From positions 12,091,999 through 12,155,998 of the forward strand of contig NC_061061.1 in assembly GCF_021917145.1 (NCBI RefSeq): DNA of 64,000 nucleotides, in the 5' to 3' direction. The position numbers were made by a program, and so were the translations under genes. Shown here piece by piece: positions 44,903 through 56,526 of the stretch (positions are counted from its first letter, which is position 1; the number at the start of each line of letters is the position of its first letter). The notes under the pieces were generated by a model. That model did not search any database, was not told the DNA's origin, and saw only the letters and a list, made by a program, of their open reading frames with translations. This DNA comes from Hypomesus transpacificus (taxonomy: Eukaryota > Chordata > Actinopteri > Osmeriformes > Osmeridae).

Positions 44903-46870
44903 TTATTTTCTCTTTCTGTCTTGGGTGCAGCGAGGACAATACCTATGTGGGAAAAGATCAAAGGAAGAGAGTAAAGTGTCATACTTTTGTACCAGTGTCT
45001 TATTTTTAGAAGATCTAAAGTCATAATGTTTTCAGGATCTCGTAATTATTTTGTTTTTAAAATCTACTCTAACCTCCTTTGTCTCCCTTGATATAATTCA
45101 CTTATTTAACATAAGTTGATTCTCTCACCATTTTCCTCTTGGTTTGGTCGTCAGGCCAACGCAAGCAAAGTGGAACCACTCAATAGAACACTGCAGGGAC
45201 AATCAAAACTCAATCAACCGAACGACGCCTCCCCCTGACTGTACGTTTGTACAGACGGGTCAATTTACACCACATGACACTGAAGGGGGAAATATCCGAA
45301 GACACTTACATCTGTATTGTCACAGCCTATCATCTCTCCATAGGACACCTGGTGACACAGGCAGTAAGTGGGTTCGTTGGGGTCAACGGGCATGTCCAGT
45401 ACATCAGATGGGTGGACATTCCCGAAGTTGGCAGCGGGAGTGCTGAATTCCCCTCTGACAATGGGATGAAGAAACAAGAGAAGAAGAATGAAACCTCACT
45501 GCGCGAAGACATGCAAATCACGGTGTTAAGATGATTTTAATGGGTTGATGTCGGAAGCAATGCGATTAACTCACGGCTGGAGGAGTTTGACCTTCTTCTG
45601 CACACTCTTTGGACTACCGTCTTCATCCGAACTCTTCACTTTAGATCGCGTTTTAGCCACCTTCTCTTTCTGTACCCTGGAGTCGCCTAGAATGTGAAAA
45701 CGAAGTGTCTCTCTGATTAATACGGTAACACATCACTTAGGACACAGCGTTTCCTACGACCGCTAAATACTGACACATACTTTTCTTGCCTTTACTGGAG
45801 GCAGAGTCATAATCCGTGCTCTCAATCTGCTTCTCCTTCAGATCTGCCTCAAACCGAGCCAGATCTGTGTCCAGTCGCCTGATGTGTTTATCCACCTGAG
45901 GTAAAGAAAACCAGGTAAGAAACATTCACTGGGACCTGCAAAGTGTAGAGGGATGGACTGTCAGTAATGTTAGCTTGTGCTCACCATTTCATATGTTTGC
46001 ATGGCCAGTTGCACTTTATCATCTCCAAACTCTTTGCTTTTGCTGAATGATTGCTGGATCTGCCTCAGGATGGAGAGCTTCTGCTCTGAGGAGAGAGTCC
46101 TCGCGTTGGAAGTGTACTCTTTAGCCAGGTTGTCAATCTGCCCCTTCAGATCTGCACAGGAGACACCCACACACACACAGCCCTAAATTGTGCGACCATC
46201 AGCAGGCCATTTTTCAGTGTAATAGACCTGGATGATGATGATAATGGAGACACGATTGTCTTTTAATGCACGGGTTTTTCTGAGCCACTCTGGTGTTATG
46301 GTAATGTTCAACATTACCATGCGATTGGTTGAAATTTATGTCTATACAAACCCTTGCTTGTCGTTTCTCACCTTCTGTGCGTTGATCAAGATCTCTCATT
46401 AAATTGAAGTTTCTTTGCAATTCAAACGGCAAATTCTCTATGCCTGGTAAGAAGGAAAATATGATGAACGTTAAAAGATAAGTCAGTATGCATTAGGAAG
46501 TAATAGATTACATTATTGACGGTATTCTCTCTCTTGGCTACGTGTCCTCCCATCGTCATGTGAGAAAATGCAGGTAGTTCCCTAAACATTTGAAGTCTAG
46601 CTGGGTAAATTGTTTGTAATTTAGTCTAGCTGAATGATGACTGCTGTAGCTGACAACTTGACACATGCTAGCGCCACAGCTTGCCAACGCAATGTCAGAC
46701 CCATAAGATTTGTGCATTCTCGTTGCAATGTACCAATCAAGCGTCTGGATGATATAAGGCAAACAAATAGGTTTTAGAGTTGAACGCTATCCTCTATATA
46801 TTCATATCTATATAACCTTGAAAAATAACTCACTGTCCAGATAGTGTTCCAAATACATTCCCGCCGCCAT
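44903..46870 (-). CDS. ing4: Inhibitor of growth protein 4
   Basis: PHD-finger reader of H3K4me3 and subunit of HBO1 acetyltransferase complexes. Eight coding exons: 46834-46870, 46372-46443, 45985-46151, 45781-45895, 45575-45686, 45310-45454, 45129-45190 and 44903-44942; 750 nt, 249 aa, identical in length to human ING4. It begins [12 protein letters not shown], then the ING dimerisation helix region ([20 protein letters not shown]), a basic nuclear-localisation stretch ([14 protein letters not shown]) and a C-terminal PHD finger. The zinc ligands C4HC3 are all present: [20 protein letters not shown], then [20 protein letters not shown] and PRC. The ending is DRKRK. The PHD sequence separates ING4/ING5 from ING1/2; length and local synteny favour ING4. 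Confidence 0.95.
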
Positions 46871-47489
46871 TTTGGAAGACGTAAACAATCCAACTTCCGG
46901 TGTAGAGGGATGTTGTTCTTTAGTGGAGTTTTTTTCTGTTTTAATCTGTTCTTAACTATTACGCATACACACGTTTGACGTTGTACTTATCGACAAATAA
47001 AGTTTTTTTTAATAGGGCCACACTGACAGTGAAGCATTACATTAGTCCAAGTGAAAGCATAGATAGAAAATGGAAATGTCAAGACAATTCCGAATTTATT
47101 TTGACTCCCAGATTATTTATAAGACTTGTAACATCTATGTCTTTCAAAGGCAGACAAAACTAAATAACACCTTGAGAAAAAAAACAACACATTGAGGAAG
47201 AATACAATTATGACTGGTATTACAAGGGTCATTACAGTTCAGAAGACCCACTGCTGTTAAATCTTCTTAAATCACTGACGTTCATCTGATCATTGATATC
47301 GCTGGCATGCCCTCGAAAGTAGCACCACATTCAGAATCCATTGGACAGAGTACGAAATACATTTTCTTACATTGCAGAACACTCTGTATACTGGATCTAC
47401 TGAACACAACCATGTGAACAGATCTCACATAAACTTGTAATTTTCAAGCCGTTCAATCTCAGTCAACAACTTTGTATACATGTTCATTG

Positions 47490-50400
47490 TCAATCGTCTT
47501 GTTTCAGCAATTTCTTCAACTTGTTAAATTTATTTTTCCCGATTCTGTTCTTTTTCTTCAAAGGGGATTTCCTCTTCTTGGCTCCTTTTTTCTCAAACCG
47601 GCTCCCGTCTTTTTTCTCCGCTTTTCCCTCCGTCTTCTTGACCTCCTTCACAGTCTCTCCGTCCATCTTGGCTTTTTTTGGCCCACCTGGACTATCATTC
47701 TTCTTGGCTTTCTTTTTGAGAGGCCCTGGGACTTGCTTGCCAACAGCTTTGGCCGGTTTGCCGTTAGCCTGGGGCTTCTGCGGTACCTCTGTCTTCCCTG
47801 GAGCTGACTTCTTTGTCTTAACTTTGACTGCTGAATTGGACGGTTTTCCCTCGACAGCCGGAGTAACTTCAGTAGACTGAGCAGGTTCGGTCTCTTCTTC
47901 TGCGTCTGGAAGAATTTCAAAAGCACAAGATTATAGAGTTTGTATTATACATGTTACCTTTAATAGAAATGAAAAGTAGAAGGCATAAGTTACTGCTCTA
48001 CCTTTTTCGGTTGAAGTGGTTGGAACCGTGTTCGAGAACTTCTTCAGCTTGGCAACAAAGAAACCGTCCATGTTCTGAGTGTGAGGGTAGAAACGTCGAG
48101 AGAGACGGAGGGACGGATGGAACCGGCGTTCTTTGAACCTAAACAACATATTACCATTAATAAAACATAGGGAGGGAGTAGGCGGAACAGCTTTGAACTC
48201 AAACACAAATAGCGTTGTGGTTTTTTTCAGGGCCCCTGTTACCTTGTGAAGCCTTCTTTGCCAAAGTCAAGTCCAGTTGGAACTAGCTTCACATTTCTTT
48301 TCTTTAGGGCATAGTCCACTACCCACTCATTCTCCTCCACCTAGTGAGACAAATCGTTTTAATCAATCAGCTCATTTATATGCATTGTGCCTAACCCCAC
48401 CATTACAGGTCCAGGGTTGGTTACGGAAGAGGTCACTAACCATGATTGAGCATGTGCAGTACACCAGGTAGCCTCCAGTAGGCGAGTCTGAGTTGACCGA
48501 GTCGATAGCAGCCAGGAGCAGCTCCTTCTGAAGGTGGGCTAGACGAAGGATGTCAGCTTCATCCTGACAAGACGCAAACAGGAGATATGTTACATTTAGT
48601 CATTTAGCAGACGCTCTTATCCAGAGCGACTTACAGTAAGTACAGGGACATTCCCCCCGAGGCAAGTAGGGTGAAGTAGGAAGTAGGCTGACTCCCTGTT
48701 AGTCCCAGTTCAAACCTGGGACTTCAAATGTATGATGATGACGTATGTGTCGTGATGTCGTAGGACTTGTACCTTGCTGGTCTTCACAGCAGGGTCTTTG
48801 GAGATGACTCCTGTTCCAGAACAAGGGGCATCGAGAAGGACTCTGTCAAAACCTCCCATGACCTGAGAGAAAAAAAAAACATATTTACAAGAAATTAGCA
48901 ACCACTCGACCGGTGTCAACCTACAAAAACAAGTTTTGTCTCCCAGTTTGCCCCTCGAGTCTCCTCGCACCTTTGGGAACTGCCTGCCGTCGTAGTTACA
49001 GACGACAGAGTTGGTGACGCCTAGACGGTGAATGTTGCCCACCACACTCTTTAGTCTGTCAGCGTTGGCATCGTTAGCCACTATCACCCCAGTGTTCCTC
49101 ATCAGCTGGGCTACAGGAAGCAGGAAGCAGACACACAACACTAGTACATGAGTACACAGCATGCGTGATAAAGATAGGCTGTTCTGCGCGGAGGCACGGT
49201 GGAACTCACCCATATATGTGGTCTTGCCTCCGGGAGCAGAGCTCATGTCAAGCACTGACTCCCCCTCCTGGGGAGCAAGCGTCATGACGGGTAGAAAACT
49301 AGAGGCTCCCTGCAGCATGTAATGACCAGCCAGGTACTCTGGTGTCGCACCTGAGGTGGACACACGCAAGACAAGAAACAAGGTAAGAAGGGAGAATGGC
49401 ACACCCAGCAAGACACACCACGGACCCAGTACACGCACACTAAATTACACAGCTGATACTCACCTATAGGTACTCCAGAATCAAAGATGACCAGGCCTAC
49501 TTTGGACCATTTCCCCAAAGGATCCAGATTCACTCCTCGGTTGATCAAGGCCTGTTGGGGACAAACACGGATGACTCAAGTCTGCCAAACGGATGATGTT
49601 CTGCTGTATGTGCACATGCAGTCCCTCTCCAACAAAAGGTAGAAGAAGTTACCTGAGCCAAGTCCCTTCTTCTAGTTTTGAGTGTATTTGTCCTGATGGT
49701 GATGGGTCTCTGAATTTCATTGGCCTCTAGAAAATCAATCAGCTACAAAGAAGCAGAACAAATCAAAAACAGATTACTACAACAGCTATTTGACAACAAG
49801 AAATGCATGAAATAAAAGCTTTAATATAATGTTATTAAAAGCAGTATAAAGTCTTCCTTTTAGAGAGGATGTGAGCACTAATAAACACACACCTCTGACA
49901 ATGGGAATATGTCCATCAGTTTCTCGATGAGGAAGTTGTTGTAACTGTAGTACATGCAGAGATCCTTTTTGAGGAGGGAGATGTACTCCGAGCGGTCCTT
50001 GCCCTCCTCCCTCTTGGTGGTGAAGTGAGTGAGGACATCCACGTTGTCCTTGATTCTCTGGTGGATCGTTTGTAAATCCAAAGGCAAAACAGCTACACAG
50101 AGTAGAGAATCGGTGGTTAGTAGAGACAGCAGTCACACTAGAGAGTGACTAGGCATAGGAATCGCTGATTGTACAGACGCACCTCTGAGACCGTTTATAT
50201 CAACACTGATCTAAGCTATAATGCATTTATGAATTACAATCATTTAACACACACAAAGACACACAAAGAGACACACAAAGAAATGCACAGAAATGGATCT
50301 GAACTTGCAATCTATTGGGTCTGCCGTAAAAGGCTGAGCTCAAAGTATAATCGTACCTTCTTTTTCAGTCTCCTCTGTTCCAGGTAATGTGAATTTGTCC

Positions 50401-51720
50401 ATGTCATCCATGTTGATCTGTACGGTGTCCTCCTCATCCATATCTTCTCCAGCCTTCCCCTCATTATCCTCATCCTCATCACTTTCCCCGGCCATGACTT
50501 CTTCCAATTTCTTCTGCTTCCTGGCTGCCCGCTCGATGGGAAGCAGCTGATGGAGGATGGGGGGGAAAGATAAGTAAGGAACACAGGACAGATGTTCAGG
50601 GAGACCTTGGGTTTAACTACTTATTGAACGTAACATACCTCCTCTCCATCGCTGTCTGCTTCCCCTGCGCCCTCGCCCTCACTGCTGTCATCCGCCGCAC
50701 CGTAATCATCCACCATCTCTTCATCATCATCGTCATCATCATCTTCCTCATCCACCTTTAAGCCTTTTTTTGCCCCCTTCTGTCCCGTTTTCTCTTCTAC
50801 CTCATCTTCATCCTCCTCCTGCTCCCATTGGCTATCGCTGTCTTCCTCTTCTTCCTCAAGCTTGCGTTTTTTCGTGGCAGGCTTCAGCCACTCGCTGTTC
50901 TCATCTGTGAATCCTGGTGACGAGAGAAAGGGTTAGGTTAGAGTGCTCAGTCACTGACAGCTGAGTACAGAATGGAAGGCTGGCTTATTCATACTCAGAA
51001 ATGGATGATCCATGCTTCTTCATTTACCTTTTTTCACCACCTCTTTTTCTTTGACATCTTTGACAGGCTTTTTGGCTACTTGAGTTCTCTTCACAGCACT
51101 ATAAAAATAATAGGGAAAAAAAAAGTTCAAGACCAAGAATTGTTCATATTGTTAGGCATGTGGTGAGAAGAACATGACAAATTAATCTACGATCTAATTG
51201 TAATACATGCTACATACTACATTTACATTTAGTCATTTAGCAGACGCTCTTATCCAGAGCGACTTACAGTAAGTACAGGGACATTCTCCCCAAGGCAAGT
51301 AGGGTAAAGTGCCTTGCCCAAGGACACAACATCATTTTGCACGGCCGGGAATCGGACCAACAACCTTCTGATTAATAGCCCGACTCCCTAACCGCTCAGC
51401 CATCTGACCCTGCTGCATCCTTACCGTTTCCTAGCCCTGCTCGACTGTCGCTTTGGTGTGGTCTCCTCTGTAAATGAAAACACAAACCTCATGAATCAAT
51501 ACAAAGGAAAATCCAGGTTCTACAACAGAAGACATCCTCTCAGTAAAGCACAAGCGGTAGACGCAGGATTTACATTATACATAATTACGAAGAGGAACAG
51601 AATGTCATTCTCACCCTCAGGAAGAAAGTTGGACAGCTCCGTCTCAGCCCCCTTCTGCTTCCTAGACTTGCGTCCTGGTCCCCGCTTCACCCATTTAGTG
51701 GGATCCAACTTTCTCCCCAT
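47490..51720 (-). CDS. nop2: NOP2 nucleolar rRNA (cytosine-5) methyltransferase
   Basis: Nucleolar NSUN-family enzyme that methylates 28S rRNA and is needed for 60S subunit assembly. Fifteen coding exons: 51615-51720, 51425-51467, 51028-51098, 50639-50913, 50357-50546, 49893-50092, 49653-49742, 49464-49551, 49210-49350, 48971-49110, 48773-48862, 48441-48563, 48243-48340, 48002-48138 and 47490-47905; 2208 nt, 735 aa. It starts [18 protein letters not shown], the NOP2 signature. Exon 4 is strongly acidic. SAM-binding motif [13 protein letters not shown], catalytic motif [17 protein letters not shown] and motif [12 protein letters not shown] are intact, so both family cysteines are present. The tail is a Lys-rich nucleolar extension ending [10 protein letters not shown]. 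It is head to head with emg1. Shorter than human (812) mainly in the low-complexity ends. Confidence 0.95.
48590..48698 (-). mobile_element. tRNA-derived SINE, internally deleted, in nop2 intron
   Basis: It keeps the tail and part of the body up to gcaagtagggtgaag, then jumps to ggctgactccctg at the head end. Most of the tRNA-like region is deleted. Confidence 0.7.
51218..51411 (-). mobile_element. tRNA-derived SINE, full length, in nop2 intron
   Basis: The tail tacatttagtcatttagcag is at the left; the head (gatggctgagcggttaggg and ccgattcccggcc) is at the right. It ends 14 bp from nop2 exon 2 and is one of the most intact copies of the family here. Confidence 0.85.
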
Positions 51721-52152
51721 GACAGATGGCTGATAAGGTACCCTGGAGAAAAGATGTATGAGAACACTTAACAATTTAAACTTTTTAGTAGGGGCAGTTG
51801 TTTACCAACACATTAAACTAAACTGGTAAACGCAGTCGTTTAGTCCGTCAAAGCAGGCAGCATTTAAAGCTGTCCACGAGGTCTTCAAAATCACTGTACA
51901 TGTGGCTTCATAATGCACAGTAACTTAAAAGTAATGCTCGAGAGGAATAAATATCCTGTTAATTTTATCTAACGTTATTGTAAAGGTTTAATGGCAAGTT
52001 AAACCTTAAAAGTAGTGTTAGCTACCTTTAGCGTGCTGGCTAAACATAATTTAAATGGCGTAGCGTTAGTCAGTAGGTTTGCATGTCATCAATAAAATGC
52101 ATTCAAATCTACGTACAAACAGCTACGGTACACAAATAATCACACCACTCAC

Positions 52153-52345
52153 CCTTAAGATATTAGTCTACTTTTATTTTATCAATAGACGCAGATAGAC
52201 CGTTCGCACATGTGGGGTTCCTCTCAACACGTTGATCGTCTGCAAAATTGATAATAGACTTCCGGCGCTTGAGATCTACGAAATGCTACCTCAACATACG
52301 TCCCACGCAGTACGCAGTATTCCTGCGCCCATCCATTTCGCAAGC
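52153..52345. promoter_or_regulatory. Bidirectional nop2 / emg1 promoter region
   Basis: On the minus strand a donor (CTTAAGG then gtgagt) at 52152/52153 indicates a noncoding first exon of nop2, spliced to an acceptor next to the ATG exon (52742 bases are not involved; the acceptor is at 51743-51744). On the plus strand emg1 starts at 52346. Both transcription starts must therefore lie within this interval of under 200 bp. No TATA box is seen. Confidence 0.65.
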
Positions 52346-53684
52346 ATGGCTGAAAGTATGAGTAACAAACGTGGTTTTGCACATTTAGACGAATATGAAC
52401 CAAAACCAGCCAAACATCTTCGCACCCTTCACGATCGCATGACTGAGAGACGGCTAGTAGTTGTTCTAGAGGGGGCAACGCTTGAGACTGTGAAGGTATG
52501 AAGTTTGGAATCGACTGCATTCAGAATGTTCTCTAGTAGTGTAAACAAGTTGCTTGGTAGCTAGCCTCTATTTCCCTCTTTGGGAAAAAAAATGCTTTGC
52601 TGTCAAGCATGACACACGAGCAGTAAATAACTACTTCCTCTGTTTATGTTCTTTGCTCACAGGTTGGGAAAACTTTCGAGCTGCTAAATTGTGACCAACA
52701 TAAGAGCATGATCATTAAAAGTGGGAGGGATCCGGGCAAGATTAGACCTGATATCACGCATCAGGTATGTCTTCAAAGAGCTTTAAAGACTCCTGTTAAT
52801 TAACCGGCTCCATTTTCATTTTCGATCTATTGTGTCGTTCTTGAATTCCGCCAGTGTTTGCTGATGCTAATGGACAGCCCGCTAAACAGAGCAGGCCTGC
52901 TGCAAGTCTACATCCATACAGAGAGAAACGCCCTGGTAGAGATTAACCCACAGACTCGCATTCCTCGAACCTTCCCCCGCTTCTGTGGCCTCATGGGTAA
53001 GGCTAGTGTCCCTGTGTTGTTTATTTCCAGCATATATCAGGGCTCGATGGGAGAAAGTAAGCTTCAAGGATAAGGCACAAGACTAAAACCTCTGTCGTTG
53101 GATCTATCCAGTCTTTACTTTCACTTCCATCTCTCACTTCATCTCTTCTTCTACTCCTTCTAGTCCAACTTCTGCACAAGTTGAGCGTGAGGGCGGCCGA
53201 CGGCCCCCAGCGTCTGCTGAAGCTGATCAAGAACCCCGTATCAGACCACCTGCCCGCTGGATGTCCAAGAATCTGCACCTCCTTCTCCTCAGGGGAGGCT
53301 GTGTGCCCCAGGACTGTGGTGCCTGAGGAGGGGCCTGCTACTGTGGTTGTGGGGGCGTTTGCACACGGAGCTGTAAGTTTTGTTCAACTTAACTTTCTGC
53401 TGGAAGTTCCAAGCTTAGCTTTAGAAATGAGCTTCTATTGGTGAGCCATGAAGTCCAATATTATACATGGATAACCCTTGACAAATTTCCTTGTGGCAAC
53501 CTTCCTCTAGTTCATGCAGGAGTGTCCTGTTTGTGTGGTTCACATGCACCTCCTTATTCTCCTCACTCAGGTGAATGTGGACTACACTGAGAAGACCGTT
53601 TCCATTAGTAACTACCCCCTCTCTGCTGCACTGACCTGTGCCAAGATGTGCTCTGCCTTTGAGGAGGTATGGGGTGTGTTGTGA
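52346..53684 (+). CDS. emg1: EMG1/Nep1 rRNA pseudouridine N1-methyltransferase
   Basis: SPOUT-family enzyme that N1-methylates a specific 18S rRNA pseudouridine and helps 40S assembly. Five exons: 52346-52495, 52663-52764, 52855-52996, 53164-53372 and 53571-53684; 717 nt, 238 aa (human 244). Diagnostic segments: [94 protein letters not shown] (exon 4), the SAM-knot region [20 protein letters not shown] and the C-terminus [20 protein letters not shown] then VWGVL. An in-frame ATG 21 codons upstream (52283) could extend the N-terminus; the start at 52346 ([11 protein letters not shown]) fits the family length better. It is the only plus-strand gene in the window. Confidence 0.95.
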
Positions 53685-53976
53685 TGAAGCTACCAAACTG
53701 CTGCTCCAGAGGACACAGCAAATACATGGACTTTCATGGATGAGGAAGGGGTTGGCCAGAAATACAGCGCAGACTGTCTGCCTCAGCTATTATGTTCTGT
53801 GAGGCATGGATGTGTATGAATAGTGCAACTGACTTGTGTGAAGAAGTACTATTTATTTTGTTACTAGTTGGAACTGGGCTGTTTGAGCAAATACATTTTA
53901 ATAAGACAGTGGTGAATATAAACATCTTATACTGAATTGACATTTTTTATTTAGCAGGTCTTGTATATACAGTAAT

Positions 53977-53982
53977 AATAAA
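53977..53982 (+). terminator. Poly(A) signal of emg1
   Basis: AATAAA about 290 bp after the emg1 stop codon. Confidence 0.5.
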
Positions 53983-53984
53983 CT

Positions 53985-54353
53985 GTATGATAAGGTTGAT
54001 AAATCAGATTGATTTGTGATCCTTGAAAGAATGAATGTCTTGAGCTGTGTTATAAAAAGTCACATTTCACTTCACAAAACATTTAATGAAATATACACCA
54101 TAGTATATACATGTAAAATATAATTACACCGATTATGGCAAGGACAACGGTATGATGAAAAACAATGTGATGTTAAAATAGTTAATCTACCAGAGGTCTG
54201 TATCGTCAGTCCAAGCCCACAAGGAACTGTTTCCCTTGGTTGCTGTTCTCCGTTTCTCTGGGTGATGGAGTCCGTTTCTCTGGGTGATGTAGTCCGTTTC
54301 TCTGGGTGTTGTGGTGCTTTTATAGACGCCTTGATAAGTCTTTTTCACCGTCT
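53985..54353. other. Convergent 3' flanks of emg1 and the H1-like gene
   Basis: No gene. It includes a three-copy repeat of gtccgtttctctgggtgatg (about 54247-54310), probably in the H1-like 3'UTR. Confidence 0.5.
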
Positions 54354-55714
54354 TTATCGCTGTCTTCTGTGATTTGCTTTAGGGCGTGACTTGGTTCCCT
54401 TCCCTGCTGGTTTAGGTGACTTCCTAGCTGGTTTAGGTGACTTCCTTGCTGGTTTAGGTGACTTCCCTGCTGGTTTAGGTGACTTCCCTGTTGGTTTGGG
54501 TGACTTCCTAGCTGGTTCAGGTGACTTCCCTGCTGGTTTGCCTGTTTTAGCACCTGGTCTTGCAGCCTGTCCTTTTGGTTTCAAGGTTCCTTTCTCATCT
54601 GCAGACTTGGCGCCTGTTTTATGTCTTGTGGCTCTTTTTATATTCTTTCCCCCTGACAATTTCTAGAATACGGTAAACATTTTGTTAAATTCTAAATCTA
54701 AATCATTCTAGAATTCTAAATTCTAAAATGCACATTTCATACTTTAGGTAAAATTGCTAATTCATCATCAGCTGTAACATGTCAAATGATTACAAAAAAA
54801 AAGTATTGAAGAAGCATTTGTTCTTTACCTTTTTGTTGAGCTTGAATGAACCTGATGCTCCAGTTCCTGTGGTCTGCACCAGAGTCTCTTTCCTCACCAG
54901 ACCCTTCACTGCTAAGTTAACACGGGTGTTGTTCTTGCTGACATCGTAACCACCAGCTGCCAAGGCGTGCTTGAGCTCCACCATGGAGATACCCCCGCGG
55001 TGCTTACACTGAGAGACCACCCGAAGTATCAGTTGGGACACCCTGGGCAAACATGATCCTGTCTTCGCTTCGCTCGGTTCAGCCTGTACCTGGTACTTGA
55101 AAAGCCGGACTGGAGTCGCTACGTGCAGGGTAATGATGCATTTAGTTGATTATGAAATATTCATGACTTAAGCTAGGCCTAAATAAAAACTCAAAATTGC
55201 ACCTAATTGATCTGCTAGCTGTCTAGGCAACTATAGGTAGAATCTAAAAACATTAGCTTAAAGTTTAAACAAATGTTTTATTGTTTAATGTTTAAGTTAA
55301 ACATTAAACAATGGCCGGTTAGACAGTAAGCTAGGCTACTGTACTAGGTTAGTTGCCTACAGTAGGCCTAACGTTAGCTCTTCTACTGTAACAATACTTA
55401 CATGGCAACGGTTCTTTTTCTTTTCCTGTGACATTTGTCTTCTCTTGAATTGCACGTTTTAGTAACTGACCCAACCGTCGAGCTCCAGCCTTTCCTAGGC
55501 CCCGACCGCCTGGAGATTTCACTGTCTTTGGTTGCTTTGCCAACCAAGGTGATTTGACGGAACTTTTCACCTGTGGTTTAGCTGGGGTGTTGACACTTTG
55601 TTTTGACGACTTTTGTTTAGGTTTAACTTTGTGTTTCCTTGAATGGATTATTGTTTCCTTCAATTTAATATTTACTCTCTTTTTCCCATTCGTTCTATTT
55701 TTCTCTTTCGGCAT
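54354..55714 (-). CDS. Intron-containing linker histone H1-like protein
   Basis: Predicted linker histone that binds the nucleosome dyad and compacts chromatin. Three exons: 55402-55714, 54829-55118 and 54354-54662; 912 nt, 303 aa. The basic N-terminal extension is about 130 residues ([19 protein letters not shown] start). An H1/H5 winged-helix domain follows in exon 2: [39 protein letters not shown], then [20 protein letters not shown] and the hallmark [13 protein letters not shown]. The tail is a run of KSPKPAGK / KSPKPARK repeats with SPKP phosphorylation motifs, followed by [11 protein letters not shown]. Introns and the long N-terminus exclude replication-dependent H1 genes and suggest a variant such as the germline/oocyte group (H1M / H1-8 like); this subtype is inference. 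The exon 2 acceptor is chosen because it alone keeps the frame. Confidence 0.8.
54405..54545 (-). repeat. Coding tandem repeat in the H1-like C-terminal tail
   Basis: About eight copies of a 24 bp unit (plus strand ctggtttaggtgacttccct) encode the KPAGKSP-type octapeptide. The repeat keeps frame because 24 is divisible by three. Confidence 0.9.
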
Positions 55715-56526
55715 TTCTTCTGAGATTGATAAAAAAAGAGAGAAAATCAAGTCAGTAAGGAGTATCCGGAACTTGACCTGCCTCTATTGGTCCTACAATA
55801 ATTTAAAGTAGGCCTAAACTAATTTAGATCAATGTAGCTATTTTTTGTAACTTCCAGCTACAACTGAGGCCTTTTCACGTTTTATTCGAGTTTATTAATT
55901 TAGAATTGTTATTATTCGTAAATTCTAACTGCCAACGGCTGTTCGAGAAGGTTGGCAAGTTCTAACGTTTTCGCTGAAAAAGTGAAACAAAAATGTTTGT
56001 TACCTAGCTTAAAATGATTACATTATTACATTATTTACGTTCAATTTAGGTCGGAATCACAATCCTTAAGGAATCTCAAAATACATGCATTAACAGTAAC
56101 TACAATAAAATCAATTTTTATTTACTTTATTTTTGGGAAAATAGAAACAAACAACTACAAATTTGCACAAATATTTACATTTTACTTAAACGCCTTTAAA
56201 AAAATAAAATTAATAATAATTGAATTATTTCAGCTTCAAATGTTTTTGTTTTCAGTGCCTAGAATTCAGTGCCTATTAAAATTCAAAACATTCTGTCACT
56301 GATTAAGGCTAGCCTACTTCCATCAACATTCTGTGCGGCTAGTCTGCATAGATGACCTATGCGTTTCATGAGATCGTAATCTACCATAACTGTAGTAGGC
56401 CTAGTTTATATCCTCATGAACAACAGGCTTGACCACTAACTCCTCAGCGGCCACTTGACGGGCGATCTTCATTGGAACTTGAAGCTCTATAACATTGTAT
56501 GTCTTCTAATGTCTTTGCTAGTCACC
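55715..56526. other. Intergenic between H1-like gene and kel
   Basis: A/T-rich sequence with no exon recognised. It should contain the H1-like promoter and the kel 3'UTR. A minus-strand AATAAA occurs near 56118-56126 but is not assigned with confidence. Confidence 0.45.

Noticed and set aside
54391-54666. Plus-strand frame with regular GLGDF repeats
   Set aside because: It is the antisense of the H1-like KSPKP repeat tail.
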